In this document: in pieces, positions 16,860 to 27,700 of the stretch
Position numbering within the stretch: position 1 is the stretch's first letter
Layout: the number at the start of each line of letters is the position of its first letter
NCBI GenBank assembly: GCA_035574455.1
Contig: DATLYT010000129.1
Location: 1-38,199, forward strand
Reading direction: 5' to 3'
Length of the DNA: 38,199 bases
From: DATLYT01 sp035574455
GTDB taxonomy: Bacteria; Bacteroidota; Ignavibacteria; UBA10030
Translations under genes and position numbers: made by a program
The notes under the pieces: generated by a model
Databases searched by the model: none
What the model saw: only the letters and a program-made list of their open reading frames with translations
Told to the model about the DNA's origin: nothing

Positions 16860-16888
16860 AATATATCTCAAAAAGTCTCTAAAGTCAA
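16860..16888 (-). promoter_or_regulatory. Sigma70-type promoter of tRNA-Asn
   Basis: On the minus strand TTGACT (16888-16883) and TATATT (16865-16860) are 17 bp apart. The transcript would start about 30 nt before the tRNA 5' end at 16824. A CCCGGA/TCCGGG hairpin lies in this leader. The match and position make it a strong candidate. Confidence 0.75.
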
Positions 16889-16965
16889 ATATCCGATGTG
16901 AGGAGGGATCATTCGTGTGACTGCATCTGTGAAAATCATTTTGAATCTGTGTGCATCAGTGCGAA

Positions 16966-16994
16966 TTGCATTTCCCTCCAATTCACCCTATATT
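16966..16994 (+). promoter_or_regulatory. Promoter of ybaB-recR
   Basis: TTGCAT (16966-16971) and TATATT (16989-16994) are separated by 17 bp and lie about 45 bp before the ybaB start. The 16825-17039 interval otherwise holds only the divergent tRNA-Asn promoter. Confidence 0.65.
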
Positions 16995-17039
16995 CTTTAG
17001 AGAAATTTTTCGTACCCAATACTCTCGAGGAAGGTCTTT

Positions 17040-17384
17040 ATGCTCAAAGGCGGCATGCCGAACATGCAGGCGATGATGAAGCAGGTGCAGAAGATGCAGG
17101 AGCGCGTGGCACAAGTGCAGGCGGAATTAGAACACAAAACCGTTGTGGGAGACGCGGGCGGCGGCATGGTGAAAGTTACCGCCAACGGCAAGCAACAGAT
17201 TGTGAAGATTGAAATCGAGGCAGAGGTTGTGAAGCCGGATGAAAAGGATCTTCTCGAAGACCTCATCGTCGCGGCGACCAACCAGGCGCTCGAAAAAGCA
17301 GCCGCTATGGCCCAAGAAGAGATGCAAAAAGCTACAAGCGGCATGTTGCCCAACATTCCCGGTTTGAACATCCCCGGCTTCTAA
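17040..17384 (+). CDS. ybaB: YbaB/EbfC nucleoid-associated protein
   Basis: This small DNA-binding protein of the YbaB/EbfC family binds DNA as a dimer and coats the nucleoid (family knowledge). The 114 residues start with a Met/Gln-rich helix (MPNMQAMMKQVQKMQERVAQVQAEL). They continue with the diagnostic GDAGGGMVKVTANGKQQIVKIEIE and LLEDLIVAATNQALEKA, and end with a Met/Pro/Gly tail. ATG 17040 follows GAGGAAGG. It lies 12 bp before recR, the usual ybaB-recR pair. The dnaX gene that often precedes this pair is absent here; the intron-split tRNA-Asn sits upstream instead. Confidence 0.95.
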   Translation: MLKGGMPNMQAMMKQVQKMQERVAQVQAELEHKTVVGDAGGGMVKVTANGKQQIVKIEIEAEVVKPDEKDLLEDLIVAATNQALEKAAAMAQEEMQKATSGMLPNIPGLNIPGF

Positions 17385-17396
17385 CATCCAAAAACT

Positions 17397-17990
17397 ATGT
17401 ACACCGCCGAATCAGTGGAGCAGTTGGCTGAGCAGTTTGCCCAGCTTCCCGGCATCGGTCGGAAAACGGCGCATCGGCTCGCTCTGTATGTGTTGAAAAT
17501 GGAGCGGGAGGAGGTCGCAACGCTGGCGGCGGCAATCCTGAACGTCAAAGAGAAGGTACGCTACTGCTCCGTTTGCTCGAATATCACCGAAGCCGACCCC
17601 TGTGCCATCTGCTCCAACACCAAGCGAGATCGGTCGGTGATTTGCGTTGTTGAGGAACCGAGCGACGTTCTTGCTCTTGAGAGAACGAATGAGTTCAAAG
17701 GTCTCTACCACGTTCTCGGTGGAGCGTTATCGCCGCTGGACGGAATAGGTCCTGACGACCTTCGCGTCAAAGAACTCCTTCCCAGAATCCAGAATGGCGT
17801 CGAGGAGGTGATCCTCGCTCTGAACCCCAATGTCGAAGGCGAAGCAACGACGCTCTACCTTTCGAAACTCCTGAAGCCCCTTGGCGTGAAAGTGACACGC
17901 ATTGCCCGTGGTCTGCCGATGGGGTCCGACCTCGAGTTTGCGGATGAAGCAACGCTCTCCAGAGCCCTCGAAGGCCGGGTTGTTGTTTAA
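17397..17990 (+). CDS. recR: Recombination mediator RecR
   Basis: RecR works with RecO (and RecF) to load RecA on gapped single-stranded DNA. The 197 residues are full length. The helix-hairpin-helix LPGIGRKTAHRLALYVL is at about 17-33. The zinc finger uses C57, C60, C69 and C72 (YCSVCSNITEADPCAICSN). The Toprim domain starts near residue 79 (VICVVEEPSDVLALERT) and includes YHVLGGALSPLDGIGP and EVILALNPNVEGEATTLYL. The C-terminal TRIARGLPMGSDLEFADEAT is diagnostic. It starts at ATG 17397, 12 bp after ybaB, and no other start fits. Confidence 0.97.
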   Translation: MYTAESVEQLAEQFAQLPGIGRKTAHRLALYVLKMEREEVATLAAAILNVKEKVRYCSVCSNITEADPCAICSNTKRDRSVICVVEEPSDVLALERTNEFKGLYHVLGGALSPLDGIGPDDLRVKELLPRIQNGVEEVILALNPNVEGEATTLYLSKLLKPLGVKVTRIARGLPMGSDLEFADEATLSRALEGRVVV

Positions 17991-18003
17991 TAGGTGAGGT
18001 CCC

Positions 18004-18606
18004 ATGGTCCCGTTGGCTTGGGCTCGGTATGCCATACTTCTCATTATCGTCTCGCAACTGCTCGGCTGTGGAATCTTTGACACGAGGGATCCGGAACCGC
18101 CCTCGCAATCGAGCTCGAATTACATTCCTCCAACGGAGCCGGGCATCGTGCTGACTAACATGACGAATGCGTTTCGTGACCTGAACGCTGTCAACTACAC
18201 CCGTTCATTTGCCGACTCCAGCACGGCAGGCCGAAACTACTCGTTTGAACCTACTCCTCAAGCTCGCTCGCGCTACGCCGCGGTATTTGCCAACTGGACG
18301 CGTCAATCTGAGCAACAATTTTTTGAGAACATGAGGTCGAGAATCCCGAGCGGCACGACGGCTTCCCTGGAATTTCTCTCGCTCGTGGCTCAGTCCATTC
18401 AATCCGACTCGGCACAATACGATGCAACGTATCGACTTACGATCCCGCACACGCAAACGAACATTCCGCGGGAAGCACGCGGCCGTGCTATCTTTTCGAT
18501 GGTAGCCGACCGGTCGCGCAACTGGGTGATCTGGCGGTGGGTGGATATCGCCATCTCCCAGAATGATGTTACGTGGAGCGATTTCAAAGGAGAGTTTGGA
18601 CAGTGA
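18004..18606 (+). CDS. Small lipoprotein of unknown function
   Basis: The family is not recognised. The 200-residue product has a lipoprotein signal ending in SQLLGC (Cys22), so it is probably anchored in a membrane facing the periplasm. A short Ser/Pro linker precedes the folded part (about 50-200), which contains NAFRDLNAVNYTRSFADSS and ends in NWVIWRWVDI. The fold resembles small NTF2-like or SnoaL-like domains in its alternation of helices and strands, but this is only an impression. ATG 18004 follows AGGTGAGGT, 13 bp after recR. Its stop overlaps the next gene by GTGA, and the two products look like distant relatives. Confidence 0.78.
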   Translation: MVPLAWARYAILLIIVSQLLGCGIFDTRDPEPPSQSSSNYIPPTEPGIVLTNMTNAFRDLNAVNYTRSFADSSTAGRNYSFEPTPQARSRYAAVFANWTRQSEQQFFENMRSRIPSGTTASLEFLSLVAQSIQSDSAQYDATYRLTIPHTQTNIPREARGRAIFSMVADRSRNWVIWRWVDIAISQNDVTWSDFKGEFGQ

Positions 18607-19142
18607 GGGCGTTTCGAGTATCCCGTTCCGGATCACGGGTGATGAATCTTTTCTGGGTCATTGCGCTCGTAGCTCTTTCGTGCAACCCATTCGCTCCGGG
18701 GCTTGATGAGAGTATCGGTGAGGACTCTTCTATTCTGGGCGATCCGACAACAATCGACGGCGTGTTCCAGAATATCCGCTACGCATACACGTTCCGCGAT
18801 ACGAGTATTTACGGACAGCTTGTGAGCGGTGAGTTCAATTTTGTGTACCGGGATTATGACCGGGGCGTGGATGTCACATGGGGTCGGGATGAAGAAATGC
18901 GCACGACGCATGGGCTGTTCCAGAATGTCCAGCGCCTCGACCTCGTGTGGAATAATATCATCTCGTTATCGATGGATTCGCTCAACACCCGCGCCAACGT
19001 GATGCGCAATTTCAATCTGACGGTGACGTTTAACCCCGCTGACATTATCCGCGTCGATGGTTACGCGAACCTTGCACTGCAACGAGCGCGGTCGCAGGAC
19101 GCGTGGCGTCTCATTCGCTGGCGGGATGAGTCGAATTTCTAA
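18603..19142 (+). CDS. Small lipoprotein, probable paralogue of the preceding gene
   Basis: The function is not recognised. The likely start is GTG 18603, which overlaps the preceding stop; ATG 18642 inside the signal peptide is an alternative. The lipobox is VALSC. The mature part shows the pattern of the upstream lipoprotein: an Asn/Tyr/Phe-rich segment with RDTSIYGQL and FNFVYRDYDRG, then a TWGRDEEMR...LFQNVQR helix. It has the same closing theme, a Trp-Arg-rich strand (AWRLIRWRDES) matching NWVIWRWVD in its neighbour. The two genes are probably an old tandem duplication. The location is inferred as periplasm-facing membrane. Confidence 0.75.
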   Translation: MRAFRVSRSGSRVMNLFWVIALVALSCNPFAPGLDESIGEDSSILGDPTTIDGVFQNIRYAYTFRDTSIYGQLVSGEFNFVYRDYDRGVDVTWGRDEEMRTTHGLFQNVQRLDLVWNNIISLSMDSLNTRANVMRNFNLTVTFNPADIIRVDGYANLALQRARSQDAWRLIRWRDESNF

Positions 19143-19200
19143 CCTGGTTGAGACCTTCCGGGGCTTGAAGGCCTGAAAGGGTTTGATTTTTCGAAAACAG

Positions 19201-20031
19201 ATGCCCATCATTGCCTACCAAGGAGAACCTGGAGCGTTCAGCGAGCAAGCGGCTCTCGCGCTCTATGGCAGCCGCGCAAAAACTCAGCCGCTGCCGACCT
19301 TCTCCGAGGTATTCCGGTTTGTCGCCCGGTCACCATCACATCTTGGCGTCATTCCGATTGAGAATTCCGTCTTCGGCAGTGTCCACGAGAACTACGACCT
19401 CCTGGTGCGGAACGAACTCGCGATCGTCGGTGAAGTCAAGCTGCGCATTCAGCTACACCTGATGGCGATGCCGGGCGTATCGCTTTCGCAAGTTCATATC
19501 ATCTACTCGCATCCGCAGGCGCTCGGGCAATGCGAAAGTTTCTTAAGCTCTCTGCGCGGCGTCGACGTCGTCGCGCAGTACGATACCGCCGGCTCGGCGA
19601 AGATGATCCGCGATCAGGAACGTATCGACGCCGCTGCGATCGCGAGTGCTCGAGCGGCGCGGACGTACGGTCTTCATATTCTGAAACGGAACATCGAGAA
19701 CCACCATCACAACTATACCCGCTTTCTTGTCATCTCGAAACGCCCGATACGGCCTCGCGGAAAAGCGAAGACATCACTCGTCTTTTCGCTCAGGAATGTT
19801 CCCGGGGCGCTGCACCGAACACTTAGTATCTTTGCTTCCCGTGGGATCAATTTGTTGAAGATCGAGTCCCGCCCACTGGTAGGAAAACCGTGGGAATATC
19901 TGTTTTATCTTGATGTCGAGGGGTCGCGTGATGAACGCAATGTTGCCGCGGCCTTGAAAGAAGTTCAACAGTTGAGTACGTTTCATCGTGTGTTTGGGTC
20001 GTACCCAATCGGCCCGACAATTCGACGGTAA
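19201..20031 (+). CDS. pheA: Prephenate dehydratase
   Basis: This enzyme converts prephenate to phenylpyruvate in phenylalanine biosynthesis. The 276 residues hold the catalytic domain (about 3-185), from IAYQGEPGAFSEQAA through GVIPIENSVFGSVHENYDLL to NHHHNYTRFLVI, which contains the catalytic TRF. A regulatory ACT domain follows (about 195-272) with SLVFSLRNVPGALHRTLSIFASRGINLLKIESRP. No chorismate mutase domain is fused. I chose ATG 19201 because the family begins at this point; a TTG at 19183 would add six residues. The ACT ESRP motif suggests feedback control by phenylalanine (family knowledge). The next gene, ftsX, starts 3 bp after the stop. Confidence 0.95.
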   Translation: MPIIAYQGEPGAFSEQAALALYGSRAKTQPLPTFSEVFRFVARSPSHLGVIPIENSVFGSVHENYDLLVRNELAIVGEVKLRIQLHLMAMPGVSLSQVHIIYSHPQALGQCESFLSSLRGVDVVAQYDTAGSAKMIRDQERIDAAAIASARAARTYGLHILKRNIENHHHNYTRFLVISKRPIRPRGKAKTSLVFSLRNVPGALHRTLSIFASRGINLLKIESRPLVGKPWEYLFYLDVEGSRDERNVAAALKEVQQLSTFHRVFGSYPIGPTIRR

Positions 20032-20034
20032 CCT

Positions 20035-20916
20035 ATGCACGTTGGCTATCTGCTCAGAGAGGGACTTTCAGGATTTCGGCGGGCGAAGCTTTCCATGGTC
20101 GCTGCCGTCTTCACCATTTGCATCTCGCTGTTGCTCCTCAGCTTCTTCAGTATCCTGCTCATCAATGCCAACCGCGTCATCGAAGGCTTGCGCGATAAAG
20201 TCGAACTGGAAATTTTCTTGGCGGATTACCTCTCCAAAGAAGAAACCAGCGCGCTGCACGCTCAGATTGCTGCCTTGGAGGGCGTTCGGGAAGTACGGTA
20301 TGTATCGAAGGAAGAAGCTGCGGAGATATTTCGCCAGGAATTTGGAGAAGATATCAACCGGGTGCTCGATTTCAATCCCCTCCCGGCATCGTTCAAAGTT
20401 TTCCTGAAGGACGGATACAAAAACGTGGCGGGAGCTGAGAACGTCTATCGAGCAGCCAAAGAAATGAAGGGTGTTGAAGATGTCATCTACCGGAAGTCAC
20501 TGCTGGAGATGCTCGACCAGCGCGCACAGACATTCCTCTGGCTGGCGCTGGGTATTGGTGTCTTCATCGCGGTGTCGGCAATTTTTCTTGTTGCGAACAC
20601 CATCCGGCTGGCCATTTATGCCAAGAGGAAAATCATTCAGACGATGAAGCTCATCGGAGCAACCCGGATGTTCATTCGCATTCCGTTCGTCCTCGAGGGC
20701 TTACTCCAAGGACTTTTCGGTGGTCTTCTTGCTGCCGCCATTGTCTTCCTGGCATTTCAGTATCTGGGACAATTCCTCTCGATTCAGCTTACGGAGCTAG
20801 TGAGCGTCGATCAAGCAACCTACGGCATTATCGTTGCAATGGGATGTGTGTTGGGGATTCTCGGTAGCGTGCTTTCTATCCGTCGGTTCATTGGAGAAAC
20901 GGTGGTCGACCAATAA
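20035..20916 (+). CDS. ftsX: Cell division protein FtsX
   Basis: FtsX is the membrane part of the FtsEX ABC-type complex, which controls peptidoglycan hydrolases at the division site. The 293 residues show the family layout. A membrane helix (about 20-43) is followed by an extracytoplasmic domain (about 45-165, with VELEIFLADYLSKEE and VRYVSKEEAAEIFRQEFGED). Three more helices follow (about 170-195, 220-245, 262-283) with KRKIIQTMKLIGAT between them. The partner ATPase FtsE is not encoded in this window. The start at ATG 20035 has only a weak ribosome site, so translation may depend on coupling to pheA. Confidence 0.95.
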   Translation: MHVGYLLREGLSGFRRAKLSMVAAVFTICISLLLLSFFSILLINANRVIEGLRDKVELEIFLADYLSKEETSALHAQIAALEGVREVRYVSKEEAAEIFRQEFGEDINRVLDFNPLPASFKVFLKDGYKNVAGAENVYRAAKEMKGVEDVIYRKSLLEMLDQRAQTFLWLALGIGVFIAVSAIFLVANTIRLAIYAKRKIIQTMKLIGATRMFIRIPFVLEGLLQGLFGGLLAAAIVFLAFQYLGQFLSIQLTELVSVDQATYGIIVAMGCVLGILGSVLSIRRFIGETVVDQ

Positions 20917-20920
20917 ATCG

Positions 20921-20949
20921 TTGCATTTTGACTTTTTGTTTGGTAGTAT
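20921..20949 (+). promoter_or_regulatory. Promoter of sdhCAB
   Basis: TTGCAT (20921-20926) and TAGTAT (20944-20949) are 17 bp apart in an A/T-rich stretch right after ftsX. The leader to the sdhC ATG is about 115 nt. The fit is good but not exclusive. Confidence 0.55.
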
Positions 20950-21073
20950 TTTTAAGAATTGGTTTCGTTCCTTCAGCAGGATGTACCGCATCGTTGTTCT
21001 CCCACGCCGTCAATCTCTCCTCTGAATTGCCCGGTCTGTGGGGATTCCAGCGTTCAATAACAGTAAAACGGAT

Positions 21074-21763
21074 ATGAAGAGCATCATCGCCTTCCTCAAG
21101 TCCTCCATCGGCAAAAAAGTTGTCATGAGTTTAACGGGGCTGTTCCTGTGTCTCTTTCTTCTTGAGCATCTCGCCGGAAATCTCCTTCTCTTTGCCAACG
21201 ATGGGGGGAAACTGTACGAAGAGTATTCGAAGTTTCTTGTTTCCAATCCGGTCATTCGCCTCATCGAGATCGTCCTCTTTGCGTCGCTCCTTGGTCACGC
21301 CATCAGCGGTGTTGTGGTGTGGTTGAAGAACCGTCGCTCGCGTCCGGAGAAATACGAGGTGTACCGTTTAGATGAGAACACCGAGTTGGCGTCTCGCATG
21401 ACCATGCTGAGCGGAAGCGTGATCTTTTTTTTCCTCGTGGTGCATTTGAGCAGCTTCTTTTGGCCGCTGAGGATTACCGGCAGCGAGCACGGGGCGTACG
21501 AACTCGTTCAGCAGAAATTTTCCAATCTGTGGTTCTCCGTATTTTATGTTGTCGCTCTTGTCCTGATTGCCTATCATCTGAAACACGGTTTCCAATCGGC
21601 GTTCCAGACGCTCGGCTTGCGTGGGAAGAAATACGACGGTCTTCTCAACTTCTTCGCGTTCATCTTCTGGTTTCTCGTTCCGTTCGGCTTCGCGACGATT
21701 CCGGTCTATTTCTATTTCTTCCGTCGTGCGGTTGAGACAGCGGTGACAACGGGTTTGCAATAA
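21074..21763 (+). CDS. sdhC: Succinate dehydrogenase cytochrome b558 subunit
   Basis: This is the diheme membrane anchor of succinate:menaquinone oxidoreductase. The 229 residues contain five hydrophobic helices. Histidines H32, H75, H124 and H168 are spaced like the four heme ligands of the single-subunit (Bacillus SdhC / Wolinella FrdC) type, and a fifth, H171, lies next to the last. The ATG at 21074 starts the conserved MKSIIAFLKSSIGKKVVMSLTG; the frame is open further upstream from a GTG at 21038, but that adds non-conserved residues. It is first in the sdhCAB operon. With no separate SdhD, the operon fits a menaquinone-linked complex (family knowledge). Confidence 0.95.
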   Translation: MKSIIAFLKSSIGKKVVMSLTGLFLCLFLLEHLAGNLLLFANDGGKLYEEYSKFLVSNPVIRLIEIVLFASLLGHAISGVVVWLKNRRSRPEKYEVYRLDENTELASRMTMLSGSVIFFFLVVHLSSFFWPLRITGSEHGAYELVQQKFSNLWFSVFYVVALVLIAYHLKHGFQSAFQTLGLRGKKYDGLLNFFAFIFWFLVPFGFATIPVYFYFFRRAVETAVTTGLQ

Positions 21764-21786
21764 TTGATCGAAAGACGTACACGACA

Positions 21787-23700
<1,914 letters not shown>

Positions 23701-23766
23701 GCGAGAGAGGAGAACCGAGTTCACTCACTACCGTTCTCTTGTTGAATTTTTCACTTTCATTGACCT

Positions 23767-24510
23767 ATGAATGTAACACTCAAAATCTGGCGACAGAAAA
23801 GCAGAACCGACCAAGGGAAATTCGTCACCTACACGGTCAATAACATCTCCCCCGATGCATCGTTTTTGGAAATGCTCGATGTCCTCAATGTCGATCTGGT
23901 GAAGAAGGGCGAAGAGCCGGTGGCGTTTGACCATGATTGCCGCGAGGGTATCTGCGGCAGCTGTGGGATGATGATCAACGGTCGGGCGCACGGGCCGGGT
24001 CGGGGCGCGGCAACGTGCGAACTTCGTATGCGTGTGTTCAAAGAAAATGAGACTATCGTCGTCGAGCCGTGGCGCGCAAAGCCGTTCCCGGTGATTAAAG
24101 ACCTTGTGGTAGACCGCACAGCATTTGACCGAATTATGATTGCCGGAGGATACATCTCCGCCAAAACGGGATGTGTGCCGGAGGCAAACTCCATCCCGGT
24201 TCCCAAGCCCATCGCTGAGGAAGCGATGGATGCCGCGGCCTGCATCGGCTGCGGCGCGTGTGTGGCCGCGTGTCCGAATTCGTCCGCCATGCTCTTTGTT
24301 GCGGCGAAGGTTTCGCATCTTGGACTTCTTCCGCAAGGGAAACCCGAGCGCAAGCAACGTGTCGAGCGGATGGTGGCGCAGATGGACGCGGAAGGCTTCG
24401 GCAATTGCTCGAATACCTACGCGTGCGAAGCGGAGTGTCCGAAAGAAATTTCCGTCACACACATTGCACGGCTGAATCGTGAGTTTCTCCGCGCAAAGCT
24501 CGTCGAATAA
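23767..24510 (+). CDS. sdhB: Succinate dehydrogenase iron-sulfur subunit
   Basis: This subunit carries electrons from FAD to quinone. The 247 residues hold a plant-type [2Fe-2S] domain with C58, C63, C66 and C84 (CREGICGSCGMM then TCEL). The ferredoxin-like domain has C159, C162, C165 and C169 (CIGCGACVAACP) and C214, C220 and C224. These ligate the [4Fe-4S] and [3Fe-4S] clusters. All ligands are present. ATG 23767 lies 66 bp after sdhA. A rho-independent terminator follows the stop, closing the operon. Confidence 0.97.
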   Translation: MNVTLKIWRQKSRTDQGKFVTYTVNNISPDASFLEMLDVLNVDLVKKGEEPVAFDHDCREGICGSCGMMINGRAHGPGRGAATCELRMRVFKENETIVVEPWRAKPFPVIKDLVVDRTAFDRIMIAGGYISAKTGCVPEANSIPVPKPIAEEAMDAAACIGCGACVAACPNSSAMLFVAAKVSHLGLLPQGKPERKQRVERMVAQMDAEGFGNCSNTYACEAECPKEISVTHIARLNREFLRAKLVE

Positions 24511-24535
24511 CTCCCCGTCGTTTGACCGGTGTTAC

Positions 24536-24567
24536 AAGGGCGACCGTTCGTGTCGCCCTTTTTGTTT
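24536..24567 (+). terminator. Rho-independent terminator of sdhCAB
   Basis: AAGGGCGAC (24536-24544) and GTCGCCCTT (24552-24560) form a perfect 9-bp stem with a 7-nt loop, followed by TTTGTTT. It lies 25 bp after the sdhB stop. Confidence 0.88.
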
Positions 24568-24668
24568 GCTCCAAGAGAGATGCAGACGCACAGGCGAGGT
24601 GGTGTAGCTTTGCCCGCTAGAGAGAACAGAGAGGAACATTGAGTGCGGTGGCGTTGTGCGATGACTTC

Positions 24669-24697
24669 TTGAAAAACCCTTGAATTAGTGCTACCTT
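24669..24697 (+). promoter_or_regulatory. Promoter of the TPR gene, possibly leaderless
   Basis: TTGAAA (24669-24674) and TACCTT (24692-24697) are 17 bp apart. The -10 element ends only 7 bp before the ATG at 24705, and no ribosome site is seen. TACCTTGTG also resembles the Bacteroidota TAnnTTTG element. A leaderless mRNA is possible. Confidence 0.4.
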
Positions 24698-24704
24698 GTG
24701 ATGC

Positions 24705-27700
24705 ATGAAGCTTCGAATCCTCATAGGAATGTTCGTCAGTTTTCTTCTCGCTGCATCTCTTGCCGCACAAGATTCGCGAGAGAACGCCGACTTCAAGCTT
24801 GCCCTCAATCTGTATAACGACAAGCTCTACGACCTTGCCCACGAGCAACTTCAACAGTTTGTCCAGCGCTATCCCAACGCGCAGCAGGCAGTCGAGGCAC
24901 GGTTTTACCTCGGCCTTACACAGTCGAAGCTCGGCAAGCATGACGATGCCCGCTTTACGTTCCAGAATTTCGCGCTCAGTTATCCCGACAACCCCCGGGC
25001 GCCAGAAGCGTGGTGGAACGTTGCCGAATCCTACGTCGCCCAGAATAACTACCGAGAAGCCGCCGTTTCGTTCGAGCGTCTCAAAGTCTTTCATCCGAAA
25101 AGCAAAATGGCGCCGTCGGCACTCTTGAAAGCGAGCGACTTTTTTGAATTGGCGGGCGATGTCACCACTGCCGAACGCATGCTCCGAATGCTTCTGCAAG
25201 AATACGCCGGTTCGGATGAAGCGACCTCGGCGCGGATGCGGTTGGCAGAACTCGCATACGTGAAGAAACAGTACGAAGCCGCTCGAACAGAAGCTCAACG
25301 CATCGTGACGACGACGAAAGATGCTGACCAAAAATCTCGCGCTCAACTGCTTCTTGCCCGAGCGTTCATCGGTTTAGAGCGGTATCAGGAAGCCGAGGCA
25401 GTGCTGGCCGAACTGAACAAGAATCCTCGCAGCCCAATCTCCTCCGAAGCACGGCTCACGCATGCCTCTCTCAAGAAACAGCTTGGCAATCTGCAAGAAG
25501 CCATCGGTATCTGGAAAGCTGTCGCGGCGGATTCCGTTCAGGCTTCGGGAGAGATCAGACAATCAGCGCTTCTTGAACTCGGTGATGCGTATCTTGCCAG
25601 GCGGGATGGTGCTTCTGCGTTGCCACAGTTCGAGCGGGCGGCGGGCATCAAAACAAACCGGTCCGGCGAGGCATGGTACAAAGCGGCACAAGTCGCCGAA
25701 CAATTGAAGCAACCCCAAAAGGCAGCCGAGTACTACGCACGAGCTCTTCGGGATAGTTCGGGTACGGTCGACGAGCGGGGCTTGTTCGTGGGTGCATTCA
25801 AGGGGGCGATCCTCAGCGGGAAGTATTCGGAAGCGAAGCGGCTTGCAGGAATCTATCGCGCGCGCTATCCCACGGATCAGCATACGCCTCGCCTGCTGTT
25901 TGAAGCGGCGAACATTGCTCAGAAGCAGTTAAAGGATTCGCGCACGGCGATCGAGTTGTATCGAGAAATTGTTGCCGAGTATCCCGCAAGCCAGCAGGCG
26001 GATGATGCGCTGTTTTCGCTGGGAACTCTGTTGGCACAAACGGGCGTCCTCCACGAGGCCTTGGAGCTGTTCGAGAGCTTTGAGAGACGCTTTCCAGCAA
26101 GCGAGCTCATCAAACGCGCGCGAGATGAAGCAAAACGCATCCGGCTGTTTGAACTGAAGAGCCGCGATGCCGGCGTAGAAAAACTCGCTCTCCTGATCGG
26201 TGATGTGATCGCCCAAAGACCGAAGGCAGAGATGGCGTTTCGGCTGGCGGATATTTATTTCCACGATCTGAAAGACTACGAGCAGGCGGCTCATCAGTAT
26301 AGTGTTGCATTAGAGGGAGACCTTGACGCTGCCAAACGTCCTGCCGCCTGGTATTATCAGGCGAAGGCGTACGAGTACCTGGCATGGAAAGCGGTGCTGG
26401 AAAAGGGTAATGGTGATCGCTATGTCGCGCAGGCAATCGCGGCGTATGATTTACTCTTGAAGAGCTACCCGGAAAACGAATTCCGGGACGAGGCCGTTAC
26501 GGCGCGCGCTATTCTCAAGCTGCAGCAGGCCTCTTCTCTGACTGAGATTCGCACCATGCATACAGCGTTCCTCAAAGATTTTCCGACGGTGAAAAACAAG
26601 GAAGCTGTCCTCTTAGCGATTGGCAACGCATACCGCCGCTTGGAGGGCCATGCCGATGCGCTCGAAGTCTTTCGCACTGCCATGCAATCGCGCAACACCT
26701 CTGAAGCCGCCGAAGCAATGTTCCAACTCGCAATGACGATGGACGGTATGGGAAAAGCGGATTCTGCCTTGGCATTGCTGCAGACGTATATGGCTACCTA
26801 TCCCCAATACGACCATGCAGCTGAGGCAGCATGGTTCGTGGGCAAGCGCTCGGCGGAGCGAGGCAGGGTACAGCAGGCCCTACGCGCCTACGAGCAGCTT
26901 GAGCAACGATATCCCTACACGCAATACTTCTCGGAATTACCGCTTGCCCGCGCTGATGCATATCTCGCGGCGAACGATCTTCCTCAGGCCATCGATTCGT
27001 ATCAACGATATCTTGCCGTGCTGCAGGAAGATTTCTTCACGTTGCGGGAAGTTCCTCTCGATGTGCTGTTGAATCTCGCGCAGTGCTATCAGCGTGCAGG
27101 AAATCGATCGGAGGCAAAGAAGTACTATACGATGTATCTTAACCGAGAACCGTCTTCCGAGCGGACGGGAGATGTATATTTTGCCCTTGCCGCCATCGCC
27201 CGCGATGAAAATCGCCTTGAGCTTGCCGCGAAGTATCTCCAAGAGGCAGGAAAACTCGGAGGCGCCAGAAGCGGTCAACAAGTACGCGCGGCACTCGAGG
27301 CCGCCGATCTGTTGTTCCGCGGAGAGATGTTTTCCGAGGCAGTCACGCGTTACCGCGAGGTTGCACAAGCCCAGGTACCGGATAGCGTGCGCCAGTACGC
27401 GCTTGCTCGCACGGCGGTTTGCTATTTCCGCATGAACAACGCCGAGGAGGCTGAAAAACAGGTGTCGGCATTTGTCAAAGCCTATCCCCGCGCGAAGGTT
27501 GCGTTAGCGGAGTTCGAGTTTGAGCGTGGACGTTACCTGCTCCGTCGCAATGAGTTCGATAAGGCGCGCGTCACGCTGGAGAATGTGATCAAGAAGTACG
27601 ACGATACACCGTTTGTCGTCGACGCCCACTACTGGCTCGGCAGAGTCTTTGAAGCCGCCGGCCGTCCGCAGGAAGCGCGCAAGCAGTACGAATTCTTGAT

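Noticed and set aside
23701..23766. Terminator between sdhA and sdhB (GAGAAC/GTTCTC)
   Set aside because: The stem is only 6 bp with an 18-nt loop and lies inside an operon; a strong terminator follows sdhB instead.
24417..25346. 309-residue minus-strand frame over sdhB and the TPR gene start
   Set aside because: It crosses a terminator and two genes with firm motifs on the plus strand.
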